In this document: positions 17,864 through 27,318 of the stretch, in pieces
How the letters are laid out: each line of letters begins with the position of its first letter
Numbering within the stretch: position 1 is the first letter of the stretch
Source: Trichomonas vaginalis G3
Taxonomy: Eukaryota; Parabasalia; Trichomonadida; Trichomonadidae
Assembly: GCF_026262505.1 (NCBI RefSeq)
Contig: NC_067206.1
Coordinates: forward strand, 14,070,205-14,134,204
Length of the DNA stretch: 64,000 bases
Direction of reading: 5' to 3'
Translations under genes and position numbers: made by a program
The notes under the pieces: model-generated
The model's input: only the letters and a program-made list of their open reading frames with translations
Databases searched by the model: none
What the model was told of the DNA's origin: nothing

Positions 17864-18022
17864 ATGAGCTTGTTCTTGAAGGTCATTCATGATGAAATAA
17901 CTGTTGTAGAAGATGTTAGCAATTGTTCAGACATTTTGAAGCGTATAGATGAGATAAGAAAGAAGTTTATGAAGCCGCAACGCGGCGAGGACGAAGTCCA
18001 TGAGAATGTTATGTTTCATTGA
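17864..18022 (+). CDS. 52-aa small protein containing twin-hairpin peptide
   Basis: A small gene that starts in the TAAATG junction after the previous stop. MSLFLKVIHDEITVVEDVSN is followed by a helix (ILKRIDEIRKKF) and then KPQRGEDEVH, encoded by the twin hairpin at 17,974-17,999, before a short end (ENVMFH). The inserted peptide is the same as that in the 5,586-6,242 protein. The family is unrecognised. The tight junction with the preceding gene supports that it is real. Confidence 0.5.
   Translation: MSLFLKVIHDEITVVEDVSNCSDILKRIDEIRKKFMKPQRGEDEVHENVMFH
17974..17999. repeat. Twin hairpin inserted in frame (encodes KPQRGEDEVH)
   Basis: GCCGC-AAC-GCGGC (17,974-17,986) is followed by GGAC-GAA-GTCC (17,989-17,999). 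It is identical, over about 31 bases and in the same reading frame, to the copy at 6,050-6,075 in an unrelated gene. Confidence 0.8.
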
Positions 18023-18087
18023 CTTTCTCCAGTAACGAGAACTTTTATGAGATAATATTGAAGAGAGATGATTTTAATATGGTGTAA

Positions 18088-18608
18088 ATGGTAGCTTGGG
18101 CAGCTTTAGGCGCAATGGGAACAAAAGCATTAGCATTTGGAGCAAAAGCACTTGGGCTTATGACGCAGTAAATAAAATGAGTGGAGGAAGAGTTTCGAAG
18201 ACATTAGATGCAAATAAAGGAAAGATTGGAGGCTGGGTTGCAAAGAAGTTAAGATTAAAAAAATAGGGCTCATAAATAAAGCATCCAATTTGGTTGCGAC
18301 TGAGTCAGAAAATGCTTTAGGAAAGGACGATGAGTTTTGCAAAACATGCAAAAGACTTTAATGACCAGATGAAAGGTGAAACAATGCATTTAAATAGATC
18401 GATGGAACTAAAGAAAATGTTTCTTCTCCACCAGTAGTTCTTCCGTATGGTCCCTATGGAATGTATGGAAACCCTTACGAAAGACCATTTGACCCATTGA
18501 CTGGTGGAAGTAATTGGTATCATTATGGACGAAGAAGAAAGACAGTCAAGTTGGAGACAGACGTGAAGAAAGCAACTAAAAAGAAACCAAGGAAGAGAGT
18601 TATAAAGT
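18088..18608 (+). pseudogene. Small Ala/Gly-rich membrane-active-type virion protein, looks broken
   Basis: The ATG at 18,088 opens a hydrophobic Ala/Gly/Leu stretch (MVAWAALGAMGTKALAFGAK), followed by Gly/Lys-rich and then Tyr/Pro-rich parts (MYGNPYERPFDPLTGGSNWY) and a basic tail (KKATKKKPRKR) that runs into the assembly gap. The hydrophobic amphipathic start with basic tail resembles the small protein MGLFGALAGV... of block B (21,479 and 28,092) and, in general design, adenovirus pVI/pX-type core proteins. It looks broken, with about two breaks. The assignment is tentative. Confidence 0.4.
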
Positions 18609-18633
18609 NNNNNNNNNNNNNNNNNNNNNNNNN
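18609..18633. other. Assembly gap (25 N)
   Basis: A run of 25 undetermined bases at the outer edge of the left copy of the inverted terminal repeat. The same bases that flank the gap occur continuously at 34,015-34,040 in the other copy. Confidence 1.
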
Positions 18634-18649
18634 AAGCAATGAATTCAAC

Positions 18650-18680
18650 AGACCCAAAGGGTCAGAGCCGCTTTGCGGCT
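18650..18680. repeat. Twin-hairpin insertion with known empty site
   Basis: GACCC-AAA-GGGTC (18,651-18,663) and GCCGC-TTT-GCGGC (18,667-18,679) lie within a 31-base segment. The other terminal-repeat copy lacks exactly this segment: at 34,006/34,007 the flanks TTCAAC and AGGGTG are directly joined. The insertion is therefore precise. Confidence 0.85.
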
Positions 18681-18741
18681 AGGGTGAAAAAACAGGTGAA
18701 AAAAGAGGTGAGATCTCACCACTTCACCTAAATCTATTTTT
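18681..18741. repeat. Palindromic module in left terminal repeat
   Basis: AGGGTGAAAAAACAGGTG is followed by facing words around GGTGAGATCTCACC, then ACTTCACCTAAAT. This is the minus orientation of the common module with an AGATCT centre. Confidence 0.75.
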
Positions 18742-18830
18742 GCGCTATGTTTTCATACGTGTGAGGGTGGTGATATCATTAATTTTTAAGTTTATTTTTT
18801 ATTTTACTGAAAATTTTTATTTGGATGTAA

Positions 18831-19157
18831 ATGACGAAAACTATTGAGATAACAAACTACAACGGTCATGAGTTCAAGAATTTGTTCTTCGTTCCTCGTG
18901 AAAATACATTCTATCAGATACGAGGGAGAAAGGGTAAAGTTAGTTTGAGCGTTTATGAAGGAATGAAGAATGGAAAGTTTATACAAGCATACGATACAAA
19001 CGGTAAACGTGTTTCATTAGCTTTGTCAAAACTTACTAACATTCATTTTGACAGTGATTTTGACTCTGACGATTGGAGCGACAGCAGCGATACTGAAGAA
19101 TATGAACTATTGTGTGAAGCACAGCAATGGGAAGAGTTGCAATACTTTTGTAAGTGA
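18831..19157 (+). CDS. 108-aa terminal-repeat protein, copy 1
   Basis: No family is recognised. The first ~70 residues form a compact beta-rich domain (HEFKNLFFVPRENTFYQIRG, KFIQAYDTNGKRVSLALSKL). The tail is extremely acidic (FDSDFDSDDWSDSSDTEEYE). The design, a small domain plus an acidic tail, suggests a regulator or a DNA-mimic type protein, which is inference only. The gene lies completely inside the terminal repeat, so the element carries one at each end. The other copy (33,535-33,861) differs at a few residues near 65-70, showing that the frame is kept in both. An AT-rich leader precedes the ATG. Confidence 0.65.
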   Translation: MTKTIEITNYNGHEFKNLFFVPRENTFYQIRGRKGKVSLSVYEGMKNGKFIQAYDTNGKRVSLALSKLTNIHFDSDFDSDDWSDSSDTEEYELLCEAQQWEELQYFCK

Positions 19158-19282
19158 GAACGTTTATTTTTTACAGTAGTGAGGTGAAGTGGTTGGCGGC
19201 TTTATAAATATTTAAGGTTAAGTTGGTGTTTGTGTTTGTGTTGTAAAATATACGTTACTGGTTTTGTAAAGTGTCAAAACAG

Positions 19283-19327
19283 CTAAGTTGTGTACGGAGG
19301 CGCGCAGTGCCTCAGTACACGACTTAG
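19283..19327. repeat. Terminal-repeat hairpin, left
   Basis: CTAAGTTGTGTAC and GTACACGACTTAG can pair, and inside them GAGGC pairs with GCCTC around a GCGCAGT loop, so the 45 bases form one long hairpin. The inverted counterpart is at 33,242-33,286. It lies within 15-60 bases of the junction with block B, where an element end would be expected. Confidence 0.7.
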
Positions 19328-19340
19328 GTATACTAACTAA

Positions 19341-20673
19341 GTTTGTTTATAGCATCTTGAAGTTCTTGCAACCTCATTGGAAGTTCTTCTGGTTCAGGTT
19401 GGTATCCGAACAATCCAACTCCTTTTGGAATTGTGTACTTCTTTTGTACTAGAACTTTGTCTGGAACAACTTTTGGTCTTGCTAACAGTGAAAAGTTTGT
19501 TTCGTCTTTTGGTACAAAAGTTTCTGTCAGCTTGTCATCTGGAATTGGTTCCAACAAACCTTCTCGAAAAATGTTTACAGCTCTGACAATGTTGCACTTG
19601 CCTTTTCCGAACAATGGGTTTGTAAGACTTTCGTTCAACATGAAGTGGTTGTGGACAATTACAATCTTCAACCATGGTAAATTGAACTCAACAACATAGT
19701 CGTCATGTGAGAACACTTTTGCTGTAGGTATGTTGACTCGGATATTGACATTTGCCAACGGTGCAATTTTTGCCAATTGACCTCTGGGAATGTACCCTGT
19801 CTTCACACATGACTCAAGATACTTCATCTTCTCTTCTGAAACAAGACCAGAGTTCCTGAGACATGTAAGAATGCAAGGTTCATTGACAATTGTTTCAATT
19901 GAATGTTAAATTCCATACCTTGTCAAGTCAATGTCAGACTTATTTATGAACGGAAAGTATCCAGCATGTTGTCTGACTGCTTGAGGGTTAGTTTGGTACC
20001 ATTCGAACTTGACACTTGCAATTCCTTCAATTGCATTCAAAATGTCTGAGTCGGAGTCAACCATTTGTTCTCTCTTTGTAGTCTTGAAAGCGTCAAGAAG
20101 TTTTGCAGCTGTTTGTTCATTGCCATTTGCATAGTAAATGTGACCATCCAAATCTGTTATGGTCAATCTGAGATTGTTCCTTTCTTATTTCCGTCTTGAA
20201 TTGCAGCAAGTACACCCATGAAGCCTTCTTTGTTCTTTCCTTCGTCAAAGTTTACTGTAAAGGTTCGACCAGATGTAATTTGACTTCTAACTTCACGATA
20301 CTTTTCATATGCATATCTTGTTCTTTCCATGGGAGCATGACCATCCTCTGCACTACCTTTTTTCCTTCTCAAAGATGCAATTGTTCGTCATGTTTCCAGT
20401 AGAATCTGGCAAAGCCGTCGTGTCCTTCAACTTGAGGTTCACTAACATCGAAAGGCATGTTCAATAGACGTTCTTCTTCTAACCTCTCTAGTCTGTTTGG
20501 ATAATTGCACGTGCTGTTTCCAAATCCATTTCGTAGGTCAGACCAGCCAGTTTGTCATAGACTTTTATGGGTCTTCCCTTCCTATATTTAAACTTCTTCG
20601 AAACTCTCCAACCATATCTTTGCAACTCTGCTTTTATTCTAGCAGATTTTCTATCCATTCTATATGGGGGCAT
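19341..20673 (-). pseudogene. Second-type PolB, N-terminal part, copy 1 (cut by junction)
   Basis: The first ~440 codons of the divergent family-B polymerase of block B. The ATG at 20,673 opens MPPYRMDRKSARIKAELQRY, followed by YDKLAGLTYEMDLETARA, TRYAYEKYREVRSQITSGRT and the region ending RLQELQDAINKL at the junction with the terminal repeat. The polymerase motifs themselves are absent from this copy because the gene is cut at 19,340. It is nearly identical to 25,953-27,288. It looks broken, with several breaks. Confidence 0.7.
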
Positions 20674-20706
20674 TTTTATAAAAATAAAAAAATATATTTT
20701 TTTTCT

Positions 20707-21287
20707 TTACTTAACATAACCGCCTGCTGCCATAAGTCTTTGACGCCAACCCATACCAGCTAATGAAGGTTGACTTGGTTTAGTTTGAAACTAAACTTTG
20801 GTTTTGGTTTATCTTCAGTTTTTGGTTTTTCTTCTTCTATCGGTTTTTCGTCACTTTTCGGTTCCTCTGACTTTACTCACCTGCAGGAACAGTTGTGTCG
20901 TCAACATCTTCATAAATATCATATGCCATTTGTTTTTGTTTTCCTTTCAACTTTTTGTGTTTGTTGTAAAGTTTAGAATATTTCGACTCTAAGTCAGTGA
21001 GTGTCTATAATGAACTGTTGGTCAGTGAAGTAAACTTTTCCATCTGTTGTCTCGAAAGCTCCTTCAGACTTCAATATTTTATTTGTGAGAGTCTGTTTCT
21101 TTTTTGAGATACTAGCCGTTCCATTCTATGAAAAGTGACTTTATAGTTAGGGTTTGTATTTCCAGACCTGGCACTTTCTATTATTGAATTTTTCTCTTCA
21201 TCTGTAAGTTCTTTGACAGGTTTTGACAATGGTTCTGAACTTTTTTGTTTGTGGTGTCAAATCTACCGTTTCAACTTCTTCGGTCAT
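20707..21287 (-). pseudogene. Charged small protein with YKV..KNGTASISKKK motif, copy 1
   Basis: Starts at the ATG at 21,287 (MTEEVETVDLTPQTKSSEPL). It contains LTDEEKNSIIESARSG and NYKVTFHKNGTASISKKK, the same block as in the 678-1,112 protein of element A, then a helical part. The end is Pro/Lys/Glu-rich (KPKTEDKPKPKFSLETKPSQ) with GMGWRQRLMAAG. It may be a core or scaffold protein; no family is recognised. It looks broken, with about three breaks. Copy 2 is at 27,319-27,900. Confidence 0.5.
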
Positions 21288-21306
21288 TTCATCTCAGTAA
21301 AAAATT

Positions 21307-21459
21307 TTAGTTTGGTTTGTTTTCAACTGGTTGTTTAGGTTTTTTAAGTCGGTCTAAAACTTCCTGAGGTATAGGAAGAACTTGACAAACACGTTGTGTA
21401 ACTGCTGGAAGTCGACAAATCCATCTTGAACCCATTTGTCTCAATGCTGTATTGTTCAT
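21307..21459 (-). CDS. 50-aa small protein, copy 1
   Basis: A short frame, MNNTALRQMGSRWICRLPAV ... PIPQEVLDRLKKPKQPVENK, intact in both copies of block B (the other is at 27,920-28,072), which supports that it is a gene. The ATG at 21,459 is preceded by a TTTACTGAGATGAA leader shared with the next gene on the strand. It has a Pro/Lys-rich tail; no family is recognised. Confidence 0.5.
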   Translation of the reverse strand: MNNTALRQMGSRWICRLPAVTQRVCQVLPIPQEVLDRLKKPKQPVENKPN

Positions 21460-21478
21460 TTCATCTCAGTAAAAAACT

Positions 21479-21877
21479 TTACATTCCCCACGTTTGAGGC
21501 GTTGAGGTTGGTTATTGTTTACCCATTGTTGTGCATGGTTATATCCTCTGTTAAAGAATCTTTCACCTTGGTCCATATAGTGTCCTGCTTGGTTATAGTA
21601 GTCATTGCTTTGTTATAATAGTTTCCTGCTTGTCTTCCTACATTGTCCATCCATCCTTGAACTTTTCCTCTTGTTCAGGATTTGGAATAAGATTTGTTGC
21701 ATCTCGTGCTACATCCCAACCTTTCTGTACAGTTTGTATAATAGGTTGTGCTTTCTCTTTCAGTATACCTAATGTACTCAAAATCTTCCTTCCAACTCCA
21801 AATACACCTCTGGCTATTGTTCCCACTGCGGGCAAAAATCTAGATGCAACTCCTGCTAATGCGCCAAATAAACCCAT
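21479..21877 (-). pseudogene. MGLFGALAG small membrane-active-type virion protein, copy 1
   Basis: The N-terminus MGLFGALAGVASRFLPAVGT is a Gly/Ala-rich amphipathic helix of the kind found in membrane-lytic minor capsid proteins such as adenovirus pVI and nodavirus gamma peptide. A helical middle (KEKAQPIIQTVQKGWDVARD) and an Asn/Gln/Tyr-rich tail ending in TWGM follow. The role is inferred from design and from its place between small core-type genes and the integrase. Its ATG is only 16 bases from the divergent integrase ATG. It looks broken, with about two breaks. Copy 2 is at 28,092-28,492. Confidence 0.5.
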
Positions 21878-21893
21878 TTCTTATAGGGTAAAA

Positions 21894-22846
21894 ATGACGA
21901 ATCCAAACAAGGACCCCTATGTTTCTAAGGCAACAAAAAAAGCACTCATGGTAAAAATCTTTAGTTCAACACCAAATGCTTGGTTTATGGATATCTTGGA
22001 AAACATTCCGAGGTATAGAGAAGATGGACCACCATACTGGCTAATATTTGTCGGTCAAAACACAAGATACTGTGAAGCCATACCATTACAGTCCAAAGCT
22101 ATTTTAGATATCTAGCAGCTTTGACAATATTCGTTGACAAATACCATCCAACAAAACTGACATCTGACTGTGAAAGTTCTTTCAAATCAGATGATGTAAA
22201 AAACTATCTGCGTTCAAAAAATGTAAACCAAATTTCATTGTCGACCAAAACCATTCTGCTCTTTGGTGTCATTGACGTGTATAAAAATGTTAAGAGACTT
22301 AAACCAACCACAAGGTGGTGAAGCAAATGAAATGTCATATGACGACAAGTATAGACACTTCTCCATGGCAAAGATGAGACAAGTTTTAAATATTTACAAT
22401 AACCGTAAACAAAAAGGTTTGGAAACCACTCCCCGAAGAAATGAAAAACAACCCTGACTTAGAGAAAGACTATATATTTAATAATTTAGTCAAAAGAGAC
22501 AAACAAGAAAGAATGCCGGGCTTCAAACTTCAGAAAGGTGACAAAGTAAAAATAGAAATACCTAAACGCGACCCATATGAAAATACTATTGACTATGACA
22601 ACAATGGGAACCGACAGGTACTCACATTCGTGTTCGTAAAAATAGAAGAAAGTATACAAGAGAATATTATGAAGTTTTAGGCAAACATGGCAAAATGTAC
22701 AGACTGCAAGCAGAAGATAAAACTACTATTGTCAGACCTCGTTTCAAACTTGTCAAAGTTCAAGGTGGTATACTTTCAAGACAGTTCCTAACAAAATATA
22801 GACAACTCCTGACGAATATGCTAAAGAAGTTGAAAATGACGACTAA
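21894..22846 (+). pseudogene. DDE integrase of block B, copy 1, looks broken
   Basis: An integrase of a different subtype from that of element A. The ATG at 21,894 opens MTNPNKDPYVSKATKKALMV, then WFMDILENIPR, YWLIFVGQNTRYCEAIPLQS, LTSDCESSFKSDDV (second acidic motif) and LRDLNQPQGGEANEMSYDDK. The C-terminal part (FKLQKGDKVKIEIPKRDPYE; MYRLQAEDKTTIVRPRFKLV) is the small barrel typical of integrase tails. It looks broken, with about four breaks. Its stop codon overlaps the stop of the convergent fibre gene by two bases (the shared word CTAA). Confidence 0.8.
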
Positions 22847-24246
22847 GCATTTCTATACCATGCGTAAACTGTCATGTAAGGTGGCATGTAGTCTTTACTT
22901 TGTCCCGTTGTTTGCGTATATCCTGAAACGCGATGTGTATGGTTTCCTCCTCCCTCAGTGTTACTCCAGTAACAATCTATAGCAAACTTAACGTTGTCTT
23001 TAACATCATATCCTTTACCTTTTTCATTGCTGACCAATCCCAATATCTATGCTTATGCAACCTGCTTGAGATGTACTTAAATCTATGTAGTGACTATGTG
23101 CAGGTAAATTTTCACCTGAAATCGTTTTACTTCCACCTGTTTCCTTTGAAGAGTTTGCACAATACAAAAACCTGTCGACTATTTGAGTCCAAGTTCCAAA
23201 ACCAAGTACTACTTCTGGTCTGGTAGAGTTCATTGACGTATAAATAGAGCCTATAGGATATAATGTTTGAAGTATTTCTGTCTTTAATGTTTGAAGCTCT
23301 GTTTTGTCTGCTTTCTTGTCATATAAATCTTGAGCAGTGAATTTATATTTATATTCATCCTTCATGACATAAACATCTTTACATCTAATGTTCTCATCGT
23401 CGTTATGTCGTCATCCGATGTTAAACCTTGTGGAAAGTTAGGAGGTTTACAATATAATTTATTACCCACCAGTTTCTTCAACCGTTCCTTCAATACTTTC
23501 TATAGCAACAGTTGTAAAACTTGTATGTGTATGTTCTTGTCTGCTTTCTTCTCTAACTCATCGTTAACATAAGTTTTATCTGCTTTAAGGTCTAAACATC
23601 CTGAAACCCATCCTGTATAGCTTTAGATTTTAAAATCTTTGATGTCCGTTCATGGTACCAGTCAACCCTTTCTATAATTTCTTTATCTTTTTCATCCACA
23701 TATTCCTTATTCCGCCTTCCTCACTAACACACTAGCCATAAGTCCCTATCTACCTTATTTTCAAGGCTAACGTTTAAGTCTGTTATTTCAGATATAGAAT
23801 GTGTATGAGTCTTTTTAGAATATTCGTTTTCAGCTCTTGTCACTTCACTTGAACTTTTATTGTCAACATATGTTTTGTCTGCTAGTTCAGGATGAGTATG
23901 TTCTTTTGTTGCATAAGCATTGTTAGCTCTTTCTTCTTCTTTTGCTATTGCATCGTCTACATATTCTTTGTCAGCTTTGTTGTCAACATCTGTTTTCAAA
24001 AGAAGTTCATTTATAGGTTTCTCGTTTAAAGTTCCTTTTTGTGGATTTATACAGACAGTATTGTTCTTCTTGTCTTGAAACAGAAACTCATCTGTCATTG
24101 GGTTTAATGTCAGTTTTAAGTTTCCTTCTTTCAATGACTCAGATATCTTGAATAGTTTGAAAAGTTTGTTGTGTTCTTATTTAGAGCTTGCATAATGAGT
24201 TGTCGGTTGTGTTGTATTTCTTTATGGAAGCAATATCTTTCGACAT
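22843..24246 (-). pseudogene. Fibre with collar-like tip, copy 1, looks broken
   Basis: A shorter relative of the element A fibre, without the collagen run. The N-terminal part (from the ATG at 24,246) has LKLTLNPMTDEFLFQDKKNN. A series of KADK/YVD and HTH heptad-like repeats typical of trimeric shafts follows. The tip has LYPIGSIYTSMNSTRPEVVL, SGENLPAHSHYIDLSTSQAG, GNHTHRVSGYTQTTGQSKDY and MPPYMTVYAWY. The tip pattern is that of phage tail-collar/fibre domains. It looks broken, with about six breaks. Copy 2 is at 29,461-30,859. Confidence 0.7.
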
Positions 24247-24264
24247 TTTTATTCTAGATAAAAT
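24247..24264. promoter_or_regulatory. 18-bp divergent promoter (also 30,860-30,877)
   Basis: The spacer between the fibre and penton-like start codons reads TTTATTCTAGATAAAAT, nearly palindromic, so each gene sees TTTTATC or TTTATTC 8-15 bases before its ATG. The second copy is identical. Confidence 0.55.
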
Positions 24265-25113
24265 ATGCTTTCAATAGAAAAAGAAAATTCAAGAGTTGCT
24301 ACAACTAAACCATTAGATGAACTTTTTACTAATGTCGGTCAAAAGTTTGAGACAGATACGTAAAGCATGAAGGCTATCGTTTTGACTACCCATTAAGATG
24401 GCTAAGAGACCCATCTGTCACAAAAGCTATTGGCTTTCGTAGAATGAAGTTCATTTCAGAACCATACATGGTTTCCCATTTACGGTCGGTTTTGAAGTTC
24501 GATACTATAACAAAAAAAACGTATGTATGAGAAATTTGAACAGGGAAAACTTTTACAAGTTAGTTTGCTTGTAAACTTAGAAACAACTCTTCAAGCTTTT
24601 CAAGAAAAAATAAAATATCTATATCGAATATGCAAACCAGTATAACATTGACGAAGGAGAATACCATCTCGATATTATTTATGACAGGAAAATGCAAAAT
24701 GTTAAAATCAATAGAAAGAAACCTTGGAGAAAACGTTTATATTTCTACAAAATATAACAACTTGGCATGGTATAGATTTATGAGGATGTTAAATCAGCCT
24801 GCAGCATATCCAGTACACCCAAGACTTTTATGAAGTCGAAAACCCTAATGGAACATATGAAAATGTTTTCGACCAAGATGCTATTATTGTTCATGCTTCA
24901 TTTTCTGGCGCCCAAAACTCTTTCTTATGCTTGGCAAATGACTTTTACGAAAAACCTACAAAGTTATACGAACCACCAAGTGGAAGTATTTTCAGACTTT
25001 CAAGTATGGTTTACTACAGATGGAAGAAAAAGAAAATTCCATTATACCATGCGTTTTACTTAGAACTTAGTTTCATATACAACTACTATCGAACGGTAAA
25101 AATAATTTTTTAA
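24265..25113 (+). pseudogene. Penton-like protein of block B, copy 1, looks broken
   Basis: Third member of the P-x-x-W family. MLSIEKENSRVATTKPLDEL leads to RFDYPLRWLRDP and AIGFRRMKFISE, then beta-rich stretches (FPFTVGFEVRYYNK, LLVNLETTLQAFQEKI) and a C-terminal FYLELSFIYNYYRTVKI strand. It is divergent from the fibre gene, the same arrangement as the fibre and penton-type genes at 14,022/14,040 in element A. It looks broken, with about four breaks. Copy 2 is at 30,878-31,732. Confidence 0.5.
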
Positions 25114-25170
25114 TACGGTTGAGGTGTTGGATTTGGTTGCCACTAGACTGTGGTGCAGGTTCAGGCCCTG
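25114..25170. repeat. Junction of the two block B copies
   Basis: A remnant of the 31,727 gene's 3' end (ATACGGTTGAGGTGTTGGAT) is joined at about 25,166 to the polymerase of copy 2 through CTGTTAAGTAATAAATTC. No target duplication or terminal repeat is visible, so this looks like a recombination or assembly junction rather than an insertion. Confidence 0.6.
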
Positions 25171-27288
25171 TTAAGTAATAAATTCACAAGTTTGAAACGT
25201 GTATCTCCCTCTCTCTTCGGAAAATACCTTATCTAGCTTAAAACAGCCCATCTTTTCACCGACCATTCCCATTTCAATGAGTTTGTTGTATCCTTCTTCG
25301 TTCGTCATGAGTGCGTCAATGTTCTCATAGTAAACCACAACTTTGGATTTGACTTCGGAGAAGAATTTGTTGTAGTTGTCAAGGACTGCCTTTGCGAACT
25401 GAGGGTAAGACCAATGTTCGACAATAGATTTTAATGTGGTTACTAAGCCATTTTGACCTTGAGTGAACTCGTACTTCAAAACAAAAGGAGAAAACCTTTC
25501 AACAAAGTTGTCGACCTTCTCATAATGTTTACTCTTCATCTCTTGAGGTTTCTTAATGGAATATCCCCATGTCGAATTCATAAGCAATTTGAGTGTCATT
25601 GCAAGTTTGGGTTTGAAGCTTTCCTAATATCATACAGTTGTTGTATGACTTTTCCAACTGTATAGTTCCTTCCTGGAACTCACCATCTTCGTTTGGAATT
25701 CCAGTCGGAATATATTGGACAAACCTCATGTATGCAGCGTTAAGGTCGACATAGTATATTTTTTCGTTTGAGTCGAACTTGTCGCAACCAATTGGTCCAG
25801 TTTGTGGAAATTCAAGTGAGTCTCTTATCTTCTGAGAAACTTCTCCTGTTATCTCATAAACATCGTCGAAGCAACCTGTTTCATATAAAACCTTCTGACC
25901 TAACTCAGATGCCCTCCAATACAATTTGACGTCAATTGGATGTCTCAATGGAAGTTTGTTTATAGCATCTTGAAGTTCTTGCAACCTCATTGGAAGTTCT
26001 TCTGGTTCAGGTTGGTATCCGAACAATCCAACTCCTTGTGGAATTGTGTACTTCTTTTGTACTAGAACTTTGTCTGGAACAACTTTTGGTCTTGCTAACA
26101 GTGAAAAGTTTGTTTCGTCTTTTGGTACAAAAGTTTCTGTCAGCTTGTCATCTGGAATTGGTTCCAACAAACCTTTCTCGAAAAGAATGTTTACAGCTCT
26201 GACAATGTTGCACTTGCCTTTTCCGAACAATGGGTTTGTAAGACTTTCGTTCAACATGAAGTGGTTGTGGACAAGTACAATCTTCAACCATGGCAATTTG
26301 AAGTCAACAACATAGTCGTCATGTGAAGAACCTTTCTCAGTCGGAATGTTGACTCGGATATTGACATTTGCCAACGGTGCAATTTTTGCCAATTGACCTC
26401 TGAGAATGTACCTTGTCTTCACACATGACTCAAGATACTTCATTTTCTCATCTGTAACAAGACCAGAGTTCCTGAGACATGTAAGAATGCAAGGTTCATT
26501 GACAATTGTTTCAATTGAATTGTAAATTCCATACCTTGTCAAGTCAATGTCAGACTTATTTCTGAAGGGGAAGTATCCAGCATGTTGTCTGACTGCTTGA
26601 GGGTTAGGGGTACCATTCGAACTTGACACTTGCAATTCCTTCAATTGCATTCAAAATGTCTGAGTCGGAGTCAACCATTTGTTCTCTCTTTGTAGTCTTG
26701 AAAGCGTCAAGAAGCATTGCAGCTGTTGTGACATTGCCATATGCATAGTAAATGTGACCGTCCAAATCTGTTATAGTCAATCTGAGATTGTGTCCTTTCT
26801 TATTTCCGTCTTGTATGGCAGCAAGTACACCCATGAAGCCTTCTTTGTTCTTTCCTTCGTCAAAGTTTACTGTAAAGGTTCGACCAGAAGTAATTTGACT
26901 TCTAACCTCACGGTACTTTTCATATGCATATCTTGTTCTTTCCATGGGAACATGTGCGTCTTCACCTTTTCCTTTTTTCCTTCTCAAAGGATGCAATTGT
27001 TCGTATGTTTCCAGTAGAATCTGGCAAAGCCGTCGTGTCCTTCAACTTGAGGTTCACTAACATCGAAAGGCATGCCCATAAGACGTTCTTCTTCTAACCT
27101 CTCTAGTCTGTTTGGATAATTGGCACGTGCTGTTTCCAAATCCATTTCGTAGGTCAGACCAGCCAGTTTGTCATAGACTTTTAGGTCTTCCCTTCCTATA
27201 TTTAAACTTCTTCGAAACTCTCCAACCATATCTTTGCAACTCTGCTTTTATTCTAGCAGATTTTCTATCCATTCTATATGGGGGCATT
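25171..27288 (-). pseudogene. polB: Second-type family-B DNA polymerase, copy 2
   Basis: A divergent PolB. It starts at the ATG at 27,288 (MPPYRMDRKSARIKAEL). The visible polymerase motifs are A-like IYYVDLNAAYMRFV (about 25,705-25,750), B-like LKLLMNSTWGYSIKK (about 25,555-25,600) and a C-like position at VVVYYENIDALMTNE (about 25,305-25,345). N-terminal parts match copy 1. The sequence is not close to the element A polymerase, so block B derives from a different Maverick lineage. At about 700 codons it is shorter than usual, and its 3' end lies at the copy junction. It looks broken, with about four breaks. Confidence 0.75.
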
Positions 27289-27318
27289 TTTATAAAAAGA
27301 AAAAAAATATTTTTTTCT

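Larger units (their letters stand above)
1..19340. mobile_element. Maverick/Polinton element A (right-hand part)
   Basis: The gene set (major-capsid-like protein, protein-primed PolB, DDE integrase, packaging-type ATPase, penton-like proteins, fibre, KilA-N protein) is that of a Maverick/Polinton. The left end lies outside the window. The right end is taken as the terminal repeat at 18,634-19,340, which recurs inverted at 33,229-34,036. Genes are intronless, tightly packed and on both strands. Many are divergent pairs a few tens of bases apart. Several genes look whole (polymerase, KilA-N protein, several small genes). About six look broken, with roughly ten breaks in all, some of which could be sequencing errors. 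The near-identity of the two terminal repeats points to a young element. A 25-base assembly gap lies just inside the terminal repeat. Confidence 0.85.
18634..19340 (+). repeat. Terminal repeat, left copy (inverted match at 33,229-34,036)
   Basis: Apart from a few substitutions and two insertions, this stretch is the reverse complement of 33,229-34,036, including the 108-aa gene, the palindromic module and the hairpin next to the inner boundary. Homology stops at 19,340, just after GGTATACTAACTAA, where the cut polymerase gene of block B begins. The hairpin lies at the inner side in both copies. I therefore read them as the facing ends of two elements (A and C) with block B between, rather than as the outer ends of block B, but both readings are possible. 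Confidence 0.8.

Noticed and set aside
24630-25113. Separate short plus-strand genes in block B
   Set aside because: They are parts of the penton-like gene, not independent genes; the span is annotated as one fossil.
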